From positions 94,768,501 through 94,832,500 of the forward strand of contig JALMGJ010000001.1 in NCBI GenBank assembly GCA_023362775.1: a stretch of 64,000 bases of DNA. The letters run 5' to 3'. Made by a program: the position numbers and the translations under genes. The notes below the pieces were generated by a model. It made no database searches, was not told the DNA's origin, and saw only the letters and a list, made by a program, of their open reading frames with translations. Source of the stretch: Charina bottae (Eukaryota > Chordata > Lepidosauria > Squamata > Charinaidae). Numbering within the stretch: the first letter of the stretch is position 1; every line of letters starts with the position of its first letter. This document shows positions 46,948 through 57,689 of the stretch, one piece after another.

Positions 46948-47472
46948 GCCCGTGCACCTGTTACTTTGGTGCCTCCTCCCCCCTTACCGCCTCCCTCTTC
47001 CCTACCGCGGCCCGTGGTACTTGCAAGGTGGGGAGCCGTGCCTTTTCCTGCTCCCGGATCTGCAAGGGTAGACTGCCCCTGAACAGGGAGCTCTCCTGAC
47101 CAGGCCGCCCTCCAGGGTTCTCCAGGGCGAGGGAGGGTGGTTGGGTCCCGGAGCTGGTACTATTTCTGCATCCAGCCCAACGTTGGGCCCTTTCTGCCCT
47201 GGCTGGCTGGAGGAGTGGTGGGGAAGCAGCCAAGATATGGCTCTTTTCACAGCCTGTGCCTGCCAGTTACTCTGAGGACAGCCCTGTGAGTTGGACACTT
47301 TCTGCTCCTTCTGCTAAAAGGATTTTCAGGCTGTTGGCAGCGGCAGCTGAATACAGTGGCCTCTTCATCTCGGCCATGCTATGCAGGGTGGCCAAAAGGG
47401 CAGAGATGTGGGGAGATAGGCGGGTGGGGGGAGCTGAAGCACAGGCAGTTCGCAGAGGGTAGGAGAAGCGTG
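46948..47472. other. GC-rich sequence, unassigned
   Basis: Contains the second copy of a roughly 40-bp direct repeat (AATACAGTGGCCTCTTCATC at 47350). No coding claim can be supported. Confidence 0.35.
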
Positions 47473-47473
47473 A

Positions 47474-47613
47474 GGTCCTCGCCTAACAACCACAACTGGG
47501 ACTGCCGGAACTGCCGTCACTAAGCGGCGCAGTCATGTGATGTTTCACTTAATTACAGCTTCACTTAGCGATGGAGATGTCAGTCCCAGTTAGGGTCGTA
47601 ACCCGAGGACCAC
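47474..47613. mobile_element. Small palindromic DNA element
   Basis: Ends GGTCCTCG and CGAGGACC. The interior GACTGCCGGAACTGCCGTCA followed by CTAAGCGGC is the style of a common squamate MITE (tracts such as CTTACGACCACAATTGGGAC). The edges are approximate. Confidence 0.55.
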
Positions 47614-47619
47614 CTTTAG

Positions 47620-48465
47620 ATGTTTTGGGCTATAATGCCAACAATCCCTGGCCTATGTGACAGTGCTGGCTAGAGCTATTACCAAATCCCAAACTTTATG
47701 GAAGCCACTACGTTGCCTACCACAAACTCTCTTTTCTTTCTTTATGGCATTGTGTCCCTCCTCATCATCTAGCAAAGATGCATTCAATACATTTTGCTGA
47801 ATTGCCCCGATGGTTCTCCCCTCCCTCCGCCATTTTCTACTCTATGGAAATGGGAGTGGGAAAATGATCTGCAGAAGCTTTTCTATTTTTTTTTTAAACC
47901 GAACATCTTTTTGTGACTTCGTGTCTTTTCTGATCACTGTTCCTTTCTTTGATGCTGCTGCTGAAAAATGGGCAGCTGCTATTTTTGGGTTTGCTCAGCT
48001 AGACCTGTCATTTAAAGCATGAATGGTATGTGTCCTCAGATATAAGTTTGAACAGAGACTCAGAGATTCTCCATAGCAACCACAGGTACATGGTGACAGA
48101 ACAAATGTCAATATTGTAATGTTCAAAGTGACTTTTCTTTCAAATATTATTAATAAAACCTGGGTCAGTTTAGATTCCCATTGATTTATTGCTTTAATAT
48201 ATAGTGCACATTAAAATATCTGTAATTCACATCAGCAGAAATAAAATGCACACAGAGAACACTCACAGCATTAGATTAAAATCTTCCATAGGGAAGACAC
48301 AATAAGAAGCCTTTTTTTCCCTCCTGATAAATCCACTTCTTGAAAGTTATAATGTGAACTTTAAAGGAACCTGCCATAGGACCACACAGGCACTTCTCTT
48401 AAAGTGAAAATGTCAATTTCTGAGTAAACATGCATGGATTTTTTAAAAATCCAGTCTACTTTAGT
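47620..48465. other. No gene seen
   Basis: AT-rich sequence with no coding or repeat signature that I recognise. Confidence 0.4.
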
Positions 48466-48473
48466 GTCTACAT

Positions 48474-48857
48474 CACTGCTTTCCAAAGTCCCGCCGTTGG
48501 CGACACACCAACGGCAGCGGCACACGTCGTCGTTGTGCACGGCGGCTGCAGCCTCGTGTTTCGCGCTAAACCCCGGAAGCGCTGATGGCGTGCTGCGGCG
48601 ACGCGCCATCAGCACTTCCGGGTTTTGTCGCGACACACTAATGCAGTGCTTTCCAAACTGCCGCCATTGGCAACACACCAATGGCGGCGGCGCGGGGGCG
48701 CATGCGTGCACGGCAGCAGCACGAGGGGGCATGCGGTGGTGGTGTGCATGGCGGTGGCAGCGGCGGCGGCCTCACTAAAATGCCGCCACTTCTCGACACG
48801 CTAAACTGTGTGTTGCGACACATTAAAGTGTCGCGACACACAGTTTGGAAAGCTATG
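48474..48857. mobile_element. hAT-type MITE (CTTTCCAAACT family), dimer-like
   Basis: Ends CACTGCTTTCCAAA and TTTGGAAAGCTATG. Perfect 8-bp duplications GTCTACAT lie at 48466-48473 and 48858-48865. A second copy of the left end (CAGTGCTTTCCAAACTG) lies at 48644, so the element is a partial dimer. GCGACACAC motifs repeat in both halves. Confidence 0.88.
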
Positions 48858-48865
48858 GTCTACAT

Positions 48866-49417
48866 TATTAGGCAATATTCTAGCCTGGCAGGTTTTTTAA
48901 AAACCTGAACATTTCACTGCTATCTGTCTGCAGAAAATGCAGTATATAAGTTGAATGCAGTACTTAAGGAGATTGTGTAGGAAAACAAGATTCTTTTATT
49001 TTTTTATTTATTAAACAAAAGAAACTCTGGGCCAAGAATGAAAGTGGATTGAATATGAAAGAGAATGATCAGTGAAAGAAGTAAGTTGTGATAGTTTGGT
49101 CATTCAGAGGGAATGAATGAAGATCAAATAACAGAACAAATGTATGGAAGAAGAATGAATGGATTGAGAGGGAAGGAAAGATAAAGTAGTTGAAGTTGAT
49201 GAGATTCTGAAAAAAGATGTGAAAAACAATACATGAAGTGGCGCATGAACATGGTGAGAGCTAGGATGGTTGGCAAAGATAGAAGGAGTGATACAATATG
49301 CAGTTAGTGTTGATGTAAACTAGTTTTAGCCATGCTTCCTTTTCTTCTCTCATGCCTTTAATTTCTTTGTCTCAGTATTGTTTATTCCTTTTCTGTATAC
49401 TGTGTAATGTTGCTTAC
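48866..49417. other. No gene seen
   Basis: Purine-rich AT sequence without a recognisable gene. Confidence 0.4.
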
Positions 49418-49425
49418 CTCAAAAG

Positions 49426-49761
49426 TAGGCTGACCATATTGGGACATTGGGATGGCAAAACGGACGGAGTCTTATGTAATATTCTGTATTCATGAAAAAG
49501 ACGGGTCCCCGCCCCCCGGTCCGTGCGATTGGCTCCCGCCTGCAAACCCCGCCCTCCTTTGCCGTGCACTGATAGGCGGGAGGGCTTCCTCTTCTGGGCT
49601 GCCTCCAATTGGCAGCTCCGGCTCAGATCCTCCTTCCGCGCCATTCCCGCCGGATTTAAAAAACGGGACAAAATTGAGATTTTTATCAAAACGATGGGAC
49701 GGTTAAAAAATGTTAAAAAAACGGGACTGTCCCGTTCAAAATGGGACGTATGGCCAGCCTA
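49426..49761. mobile_element. MITE with TAGGCTGACCATA ends and the GC-rich module
   Basis: Ends TAGGCTGACCATA and TATGGCCAGCCTA. The flanking 8-mers CTCAAAAG and CCCAAGAG match at six of eight. It contains one GGCTCCCGCCTGCAAACCCC unit at about 49530 and several copies of ACGGGAC near its right side. Confidence 0.7.
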
Positions 49762-49769
49762 CCCAAGAG

Positions 49770-52280
49770 GGAATGTATGTATGCCCATCTCCTAAATTAG
49801 TTTTGCAGCATCACCATATCTTGGTAACAATTGACATACATTGTCTGACAACTGGTTTTTTTTAATGCAAATTATATTGCTTCTTTTCTTTAAACATTTC
49901 CCCAGTGTATAGGCTTTTTAAAAATAAATGTCCATAATGTCAACATTTAAAAATCAAAGCTATCAGAGTTTCACATTTTGTACCAAATTCAATACTGTAG
50001 TGTCAGTTTTATTTGGACGATTTTTGTTTGAGAAGAAATGACAGTAATTGAATTGAGAAGGCTAATATCTCTGCTGTTCTGTAGTTTGTAAGAAGTAAAG
50101 TGCCCAGGCATGCCCTCAATAGTCTTAATGGAGAACTATAGTTTCTCCCTGAAACCATCCTCCGGGACAAATCCAGTGATTACCCATATATCTGTATGAC
50201 CTCTGTGACCATTTGAGAGAGACACTACAGTACTTGGCAATATTTTCCAACACTTAGGGCATGAGGCAGACTTTCTCATGCAGAAGCTACATCAGGACTA
50301 AGAGCTCCATTGCCATTTCCTTCTGCTATGTGGTGCCACATCGGCTGCACTTTGTGCCTTCTTTTCAAAGCAGGTCATTAAATGTTTGGGAGCAGAGAGA
50401 GCCCCAGTACTGTCTTGTGGCTGGGCTTTTTTCCCACTCATAGTTGTCATTTCAGAACTGGAGTAAAGTTTCTATTGTAGGAGAGCTCAGCGTTGGAGAA
50501 AGGACAAGGAGGGTAATAATACTAAGAACATATTAAGGATTAGATCGAATTCATCACTTCCAGTTTGTTCTCTGTTTCCACAAATCATTTCAATGTCATA
50601 TTTTGATTTCAAGTCCTTCAGGCTTAGAGGTAAATGCTTTGTAAACCTCTCTAATTTTTGAGGGAATAGGATGGAGTTCAGCTTCTAATATGGTCTCAAA
50701 ATTGGGATAATAATTTGTAATCTCCTGTTTGCCCACTGTTGCATCTGAGGTGTGCTATTCCTGACATGGAAATTCCAGTGAGATGGTGAAGAGAACTTAA
50801 TGCACTAGCTTCTATTACTGACAACTTCTGTCACCAAGAAGAATTTAATTTAATTTAATTTAATTTAATTTAATTTAATTTAATTTAATTTAATTTAATT
50901 TAATTTAATTTAATTTAAAAATTTAATTAATATTGTTACTCCCCAAATGTTTAATAACTTTCCTCTTCTGAACATTAAAAGTTAGCAAGTTTTGGAGGGG
51001 CTCTTAAGGGCTTAGGTGGGATACAGGCGGGAAGAAAACAGAGTCTTCTCTTTGAGGATTGGACTGAAGAATAAAGTTTCTTTCTCAAGGGTACTTGCTG
51101 GCAAAGGACCTTTGCAGAACTGGGCACTTATGGAACATGGGTGCAGTGAGGCTAGAGATAAGATTACCTTACAAAATAACCTGATCTTGCCAAACCTGTG
51201 GTTGCACATGGCTGTATTTTTTATTCATATTGATGTCACTATATGCATAGATTTTGAGCATATCAAGAATGCAAGATATAAAATTTAGGACAGCAAAAAA
51301 TATAGTACACCATTTTTCATACAGTTTGCAAATCAATTTATGGAGTTTACTGGAACACAATTGAGGACAATTGCTTTCATGGTAAGTCTCTTTCGATAAA
51401 TTTGTCCATCAGCGGTTATCAATTATGATGATCATATGGCACTTCCATATTCTGAGTCATGAACATGTTGGAAGAGGGTTGTTACCATCACTGTCCTGTG
51501 AGATTTTCAGGAGAATAGTGGAATTTTTAGAAACACCTAGTTAACCCCTGTGGGAAGAAAGATTCTGGTTTAGAAGGGATTAGGCAAGTTGGTAACCTGC
51601 ACATATTTTGGACAACAATCACTTTGATTCCTGACCATTGATCATACTGACTGAGGCTTATCAAAACTCTAAATATCTGAAGGGCACCCAGTTGATTATT
51701 CCAAGAGGATCTATCTTGACCTGATCTGTGGGGCTGTTCATATAGTATGATAAAATGCCTGGAAGGAAGAATCATTCCCAGTTGTAAATGATTGGAGCAT
51801 TGAACAAAGCAATTTTATAAATATGCTTCCTCAGTGAATGAATGAATCAACAGCAGATGACTCCTCTTGATTTGATTTCTGTTTGATGTATTTTATACAC
51901 AATGAATGGCAGTGACTTTTGCGCTTGATAAAAGAAAAGGAAATGTTTCATTCAGAAACCCCTGGTGTAAATTCCTTCATTTCAGAATTTTTCTTCCCCT
52001 AGTTATTCTAAAAGGAAAAAAAAGGAGCCTTACATGTTCCTCTCTGCACTGTGCTTAACACTGTTGAGGATTTAAAGGAGGGCAGCCTTGGAGTCATATC
52101 TCATGCAGGTTTCCTAAGTTGGAATAAAACCAGCTTCCATGTTTGAAATGGAACTAGAGAAGCCATAATTAGTTGCAGACCAGATGATTTGCTCTTGATA
52201 GAACACATGCTTTGCCCACAAAAAAGCTCAATCTTCTATCTGATTTAAGAGACCAGTAGAAGCAATCAACCAATATTTAT
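49770..52280. other. No gene seen; contains an (AATTT)n run
   Basis: No exon or coding repeat recognised. The only distinct feature is the pentanucleotide array at 50842-50918. Confidence 0.4.
50842..50918. repeat. (AATTT)n microsatellite
   Basis: About 15 pentamer units. Confidence 0.95.
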
Positions 52281-52284
52281 CACC

Positions 52285-53110
52285 TGTGACAGATTTAATG
52301 GAGCAAAATAAACTACAGCTTAATCCAAACAAAGAAGAAATACTTTTGATGGGTGGGTAATCTGACTCAGGTATGGTTATTCAGCCTGTCATGGATGAGG
52401 CTGCAGTCCCACTGGAAGGTTACATTAACAGTTTGGGAATGCAACTTGGTTCTCTTAGATCAGGGGTGGGCAACGTCAGGCCCGTGGGCCATATAAGGCC
52501 CGCAGGGCTCCCGCCTAAGGCCCATGGGGCTCCCGCCTGCAAACCCCGCCCCTTCCACGCGATTGGCTCCCGCCCGCAAACCCCGCCCCCACTGCTTGTG
52601 ATTGGCTCCCACCCGCAAACTCCGGCCCCCGGTCCGCGGAAATCCCAGAAGCCCCCCCCCCCGGTTATAAATATCCAAATGGCCCTTGGCAGAAAAAAAG
52701 TTCCCCACCCCTGTCTTAGATGTAGGTGACAAAAACAGTAAAAAAAACAAAACAACTTCCACCTTTTGTTGGGCCTACAGTAATTGCTAATAAAGCCAGA
52801 TCTTACCTCCATATATGCCTTAGTTACTTCCAGACTAACTCTAATCATACTATGTGGGAATGTCCTTGTCCTTACGAGCTTCCAGAAACTGCCATGAATG
52901 CAAATAACTACAGCCAGGATATTGTCTGGACACAAGTACCTTGACTATCTCACAAGTGTTTTGTTTGCTATACATTTGCTTCACCACTTTTTTCCAGGCT
53001 CAGCTCAAATGGTTGGCATTAAATTTTAAAGCCTCCATGATTTATGGCCTAGGCAACTCAAAGGAGGCCTTTCTTCTCAAATATTTCTCCAGTCATCATC
53101 CAAATCTCTA
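52285..53110 (+). mobile_element. Old L2/CR1-type LINE fragment split by a hAT element
   Basis: KLQLNPNKEEILLMG-like coding at 52310-52350 resembles the L2 segment LQLNPGKTEWLW, and GYINSLGMQLGSL follows. After the inserted element a degraded SRLxYCN/FKA-like stretch appears near 52790-53090. Weak similarity only. Confidence 0.45.
52461..52713. mobile_element. hAT-type MITE with GC-rich tandem module
   Basis: A 253-bp element with ends CAGGGGTGGGCAACGT and GTTCCCCACCCCTG. Perfect 8-bp duplications TCTTAGAT lie at 52453-52460 and 52714-52721. The interior has three units of GGCTCCCGCCTGCAAACCCC type (about 52528, 52566, 52604). Confidence 0.92.
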
Positions 53111-54474
53111 CTTCTGATCTTGCAACTTGGGCTACATTCATGTGATACTTTTACCTAGGTCAGGTTGAAAATGTCATGTGTGCATTTGCACAACATGTAC
53201 TTAACTATTGGTAACCTTGATTAGCTGCTTTGGGGGAGTGTGTGTGTGCACATGGCTTAGGATGTGGTGCACACCCAGCCGGTTTGGTTATTTGGCAGTG
53301 CAATAAATTGTGCAAATCCAGAAAATGATTTATTTCATTAAGCAGATTCCGCATGCAGGCAGCTGCTGTCAGTGTCAGATGGTTGGCAAAGTGATTATTT
53401 AAAATCTCTTGTAGATGAATATTTTCCTGATTTGTTTTAATTTTTTCTTTTTTAACTTTAGTCTCTAGAAATTATTGCTAGTACTGGTTTCATAGATTAG
53501 GATTATATTTCCCTTATTAGAATAATGTTATGAATATGACTTTTAAATGTCTTAAGGTACCTGAATTCTTCCTGGAAATAAGGTTTGTTTTAAGGTATTT
53601 AAAACAAACAAAGAGAGGAAGGGATTATTGTTGTAATCTCATATCAATTTACTGGAAGTCCACAAGTAGTGATTATATATTTTCAGTTTGCTTGGGTTTG
53701 TCCTGAAGATAGTGGGATAAGTAGCCCATGCCATCCATCTGCCTGAATCTAACATCTTTCAATTCAGAGTGTGCATGTTTGGGGATTCTTCTGTTTTCCA
53801 GGCAGTAGCCATTGAACTGTCTATATATTTTGCGACAACTACTGATCTCCTTATAAGCATTTGGGTCTGCTTAAGACTCAGGACTGAACAGTTAAGAAGT
53901 AAATTGTTTCAGTGCTTGGGTCTGATCTTTTGTATAGTCATTGCATCAATAATCCAAACCCTTTAGGGAGAGATAATTTATGTCTGCCTTCTATAAGCAC
54001 ACAACAAGTGCTAATGAGTCTTAGTTGCTGAAGGCTGCTGTGCAGTCCAGTCCCCTGAGTAAGTCATTAGTAAAGCTAAATGGCAACTCTACTTAGCTCT
54101 GCCTCTCCTACTGAAATGGGGGACAGCTAAGTCTAGGTAAGGAAATGAGGAATAGACAAATATATGTGAGGTCATACTGTGGTGAGTGGGAAGCAATTGC
54201 TGGTAACAACTACTAGGGCAATAACTTGAGTATCAGGAGATCAGCAAGGATGGTGCTGTGTCATTCAAAAATTGCTATCTGTATAAATGTTCACATTAAC
54301 TTGGAATATCTACATTTTACGTATTATCATCATGCACTGCCTAGAATTTGATATACTGGTGGAATATAAGTACTGGAAATAAAAGAGATGTATCAAGGTC
54401 TAGGGCTCCTTGATTTCTACAGGCAGGCATATTATATGTCCTTGCAAAGCCCTCTGGAAAACTTGGGTATTTTC
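53111..54474. other. No gene seen
   Basis: Intronic AT-rich sequence, no recognised element. Confidence 0.4.
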
Positions 54475-54482
54475 CACTAGGC

Positions 54483-57373
54483 CAGGGGTCGGCAAACTTT
54501 TTATGCCGGGAGCCATTTTGACATGCTCGTGCACATTTTGAAATGCTAGAGAGCCAGGGGGCGGGGTTTGCGGGCGGGGGCCAATCACGTGGAAGGGGGC
54601 GGGGTTTGCGGGCGGGAGACGGCGTCCACCCGGCCCAGCTGCCCGGGGTCCAGGGAGATCAGCTCCGGCGGGATCTGTGGCGAAGAGCGGCGGGGGGGGG
54701 GGCGGGCGGCGACGACAAGCGACGCGCTTCAGGCTTTCAGCGCTGGAAGGAGGCCCGCCTTCCAGCGCTGAAAGCCTGAAGCGCGCCGCTTGTCGTCGCC
54801 GCCCGACCCCCCCCCCCACGGCCGCTCTTCGCCCGCCCGCGTTGAACAAAGAAGATGATGGAGGGTGGGAAACGAGGCCTGCCCGCTTACCTGCCTGCCT
54901 CCCTCCCTCCGCGAGGCACCCGCTGCCTTCCCGGGGTCCAAGCCGGATCGGGGGCCTCGCGGAGAGAAGCAGGCAGGCAGGTAAGCGGGCAGCCCTGGCC
55001 TCCGCCGCCGGGCCCGCCCCCCTCGGCCGCTTCCGCCTGCCCGCGTTGAAGGAAGAAGACGATGGAGGGTGGGAAACGAGGCCTGCCCGCTTACCTGCCT
55101 GCTTGCCTCCCTCCGCGAGGCCCTCCGCGAGGCCCTCCGCTGCCTTCCCGGGGTCCAAGCCGGATCTGGGGCCTCGCGGAGAGAGGCAGGCAGGCAGGTA
55201 AGCGGGCAGCCCTGGCCTCCGCCGCCGGGCCCGCCCCCCTCGGCCGCTTCCGCCCGCCCGGGTTGAAGGAAGAAGACGATGGAGGGTGGGAAACGAGGCC
55301 TGCCCGCTTACCTGCCTGCTTGCCTCCCTCCGCGAGGCCCCCGCTGCCTTCCCGGGGTCCAAGCCGGATCGGGGGCCTCGCGGAGAGAAGCAGGCAGGCA
55401 GGTAAGCGGGCAGCCCTGGCCTCCGCCGCCGGGCCCGCCCCCCTCGGCCGCTTCCGCCCGCCCGGGTTGAAGGAAGAAGACGATGGAGGGTGGGAAACAA
55501 GGCCTGCCCGCTTACCTGCCTGCTTGCCTCGCTCCGCGAGGCCCCCCCGCTGCCTTCCCGGGGTCCAAGTCGGATCAGGGGCCTCGCGGAGAGAGGCAGG
55601 CAGGCAGGTAAGCGGGCAGCCCTGGCCTCCGCCGCCGGGCCCGCCCCCCTCGGCCGCTTCCGCCCGCCCGGGTTGAAGAAAGAAGATGATGGAGGGTGGG
55701 AAACGAGGCCTGCCCGCTTACCTGCCTGCTTGCCTCGCTCCGTGAGGCCCCCCGCTGCCTTCCCGGGGTCCAAGCCGGATCTGGGGCCTCGCGGAGAGAG
55801 GCAGGCAGGCAGGTAAGCGGGCAGCCCTGGCCTCCGCCGCCGGGCCCGCCCCCCTCGGCCGCTTCCGCCCGCCCGGGTTGAAGGAAGAAGACGATGGAGG
55901 GTGGGAAACGAGGCCTGCCCGCTTACCTGCCTGCTTGCCTCCCTCCGCGAGGCCCCCGCTGCCTTCCCGGGGTCCAAGCCGGATCGGGGGCCTCGCGGAG
56001 AGAAGCAGGCAGGCAGGTAAGCGGGCAGCCCTGGCCTCCGCCGCCGGGCCCGCCCCCCTCGGCCGCTTCCGCCCGCCCGGGTTGAAGGAAGAAGACGATG
56101 GAGGGTGGGAAACGAGGCCTGCCCGCTTACCTGCCTGCTTGCCTCGCTCCGCGAGGCCCCCCGCTGCCTTCCCGGGGTCCAAGCCGGATCTGGGGCCTCG
56201 CGGAGAGAGGCAGGCAGGCAGGTAAGCGGGCAGCCCTGGCCTCCGCCGCCGGGCCCGCCCCCCTCGGCCGCTTCCGCCCGCCCGGGTTGAAGGAAGAAGA
56301 CGATGGAGGGTGGGAAACGAGGCCTGCCAGCTTACCTGCCTGCTTGCCTCCCTCCGCGAGGCCCCCGCTGCCTTCCCGGGGTCCAAGCCGGATCGGGGGC
56401 CTCGCGGAGAGAAGCAGGCAGGCAGGTAAGCGGGCAGCCCTGGCCTCCGCCGCCGGGCCCGCCCCCCTCGGCCGCTTCCGCCCGCCCGGGTTGAAGGAAG
56501 AAGACGATGGAGGGTGGGAAACGAGGCCTGCCCGCTTACCTGCCTGCTTGCCTCGCTCCGCGAGGCCCCCCGCTGCCTTCCCGGGGTCCAAGTCGGATCA
56601 GGGGCCTCGCGGAGAGAGGCAGGCAGGCAGGTAAGCGGGCAGCCCTGGCCTCCGCCGCCGGGCCCGCCCCCCTCGGCCGCTTCCGCCCGCCCGGGTTGAA
56701 GAAAGATGATGATGGAGGGTGGGAAACGAGGCCTGCCCGCTTACCTGCCTGCTTGCCTCGCTCCGCGAGGCCCCCCGCTGCCTTCCCGGGGTCCAAGTCG
56801 GATCAGGGGCCTCGCGGAGAGAGGCAGGCAGGCAGGTAAGCGGGCAGCCCTGGCCTCCGCCGCCGGGCCCGCCCCCCTCAGCCGCTTCCGCCCGCCCGGG
56901 TTGAAGAAAGAAGATGATGGAGGGTGGGAAACGAGGCCTGCCCGCTTACCTGCCTGCTTGCCTCGCTCCGCGAGGCCCCCCGCTGCCTTCCCGGGGTCCA
57001 AGTCGGATCAGGGGCCTCGCGGAGAGAGGCAGGCAGGCAGGTAAGCGGGCAGCCCTGGCCTCCGCCGCCGGGCCCGCCCCCCTCGGCCGCTTCCGCCCGC
57101 CCGCGTTGAGCGAAGATAATGATGGGGGGCGGGAAACGAGGCCTGCCCGCTTACCTGCCTGCTTGCCTCTCTCCGCGCAGGGGCTGCTGCGGCTGGAGAT
57201 GGCGCTGCCTCCCTGCTGCGCCGGGCCTCGCTCAGTGCGAGAGCCAGGGGGCGGGGTTTGCGGGCGGGGGCCTATCACGTGGAAGGGGCGGGGGTGAGTT
57301 CAGCTGCGGAAGAGCCACACTCAAGGGGCCAAAGAGCCGCATCTGGCTCGCGAGCCGCCATTTCCGACCCTTG
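54483..57373. mobile_element. 2.9-kb non-autonomous hAT-type element containing a satellite array
   Basis: The left end CAGGGGTCGGCAAACTTTTT and right end TTTCCGACCCTTG are complementary at their tips. Perfect 8-bp direct repeats CACTAGGC lie at 54475-54482 and 57374-57381. Next to each end is the same module (GAGCCAGGGGGCGGGGTTTG, then CGGGCGGGGGCC(A/T)ATCACGTGG). Between the modules lies the 205-bp tandem array. There is no transposase frame. The right end is 100 bp from a PITPNM3 exon. Confidence 0.85.
54842..57176. repeat. 205-bp CpG-rich tandem repeat, 11 full units plus a partial one
   Basis: Units start (TTGAA/TTGAG) at 54842, 55046, 55263, 55467, 55673, 55878, 56082, 56287, 56491, 56696, 56901 and 57106. 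All are 204-206 bp except one of 217 bp, where GAGGCCCTCCGC is repeated. Each full unit holds two arms of about 42 bp that are inverted copies with about two mismatches (CTGCCCGCTTACCTGCCTGC... and its complement). A CAGGTAAGC sits in the right arm. Two unit types (GATCGGGGGC with GAGAAGC, and GATCNGGGGC with GAGAGGC) partly alternate. The long open frames in this region arise because GC-rich repeats lack stop codons. Confidence 0.95.
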
Positions 57374-57473
57374 CACTAGGCTGATTTTGCTTTCTGTTGA
57401 TTGTCAGTGAGGCAATCCTGCCTCTGCTCTCTGGGCCGTCCCTGAGATTGCATGTTGTTTTCTCTTGTTGCAG

Positions 57474-57581
57474 AGGAGGTGGCAGAAGGGAAGAATGCCA
57501 TCCTTCTGGGGATGAGCCAGTGGAACTCCAATGACTTGGTGGAGCAGATCGAGACGATAGGAAAGCTGGATGAAAATCAAG
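57474..57581 (+). CDS. PITPNM3: PITPNM3 (Nir1) internal coding exon, downstream one
   Basis: This 108-bp exon follows a strong acceptor (TTTTCTCTTGTTGCAG) and ends at CAAG|GTACAA. It completes the split codon from the exon at 38181-38267 (phase 1) and reads EEVAEGKNAILLGMSQWNSN and then DLVEQIETIGKLDENQ, the conserved PITPNM3 segment after the FFAT motif. Its first glutamate is the last residue of the FFAT core EFFDAxE, so the motif is assembled only by splicing across the 19.2-kb intron. The exon is phase 1 at both ends. No frameshift or stop is present, so the gene looks intact here. The acceptor lies 100 bp downstream of the end of the satellite-bearing hAT element at 54483-57373. I could not recognise the following exon before the window ends. 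Confidence 0.92.
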
Positions 57582-57689
57582 GTACAATTTTGATTTAATC
57601 TGTGTCCAAATGGATGAGTGCTACTTGGGTTTATATTATGTAGTGTGGCAAATTTTGGGAGTGATGTACAGCAACCCTATCCATAGCCT

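Larger units (their letters stand above)
38268..57473 (+). other. PITPNM3: PITPNM3 intron interrupting the FFAT motif
   Basis: The intron is 19,206 bp, phase 1 and GT-AG. It is heavily loaded with repeats: an L2 LINE, L1-leader-like repeats, LINE relics, at least six small hAT-type elements and a satellite array. Confidence 0.85.

Noticed and set aside
50842..50918. Possible CRISPR-like or regulatory array
   Set aside because: A simple pentanucleotide microsatellite without spacers in a vertebrate genome.
54400..55977. 525-codon open frame on the minus strand with Arg/Pro/Ala-rich repeats
   Set aside because: It lies in a GC-rich satellite where stops are rare on both strands in several frames. 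The period is that of the DNA repeat and no domain or start context supports a gene.
55062..57297. Series of + strand frames reading EEDDGGWETRPARLPACLP and similar
   Set aside because: Same satellite; these frames exist because units are near 204-205 bp and lack stops. Not evidence of translation.
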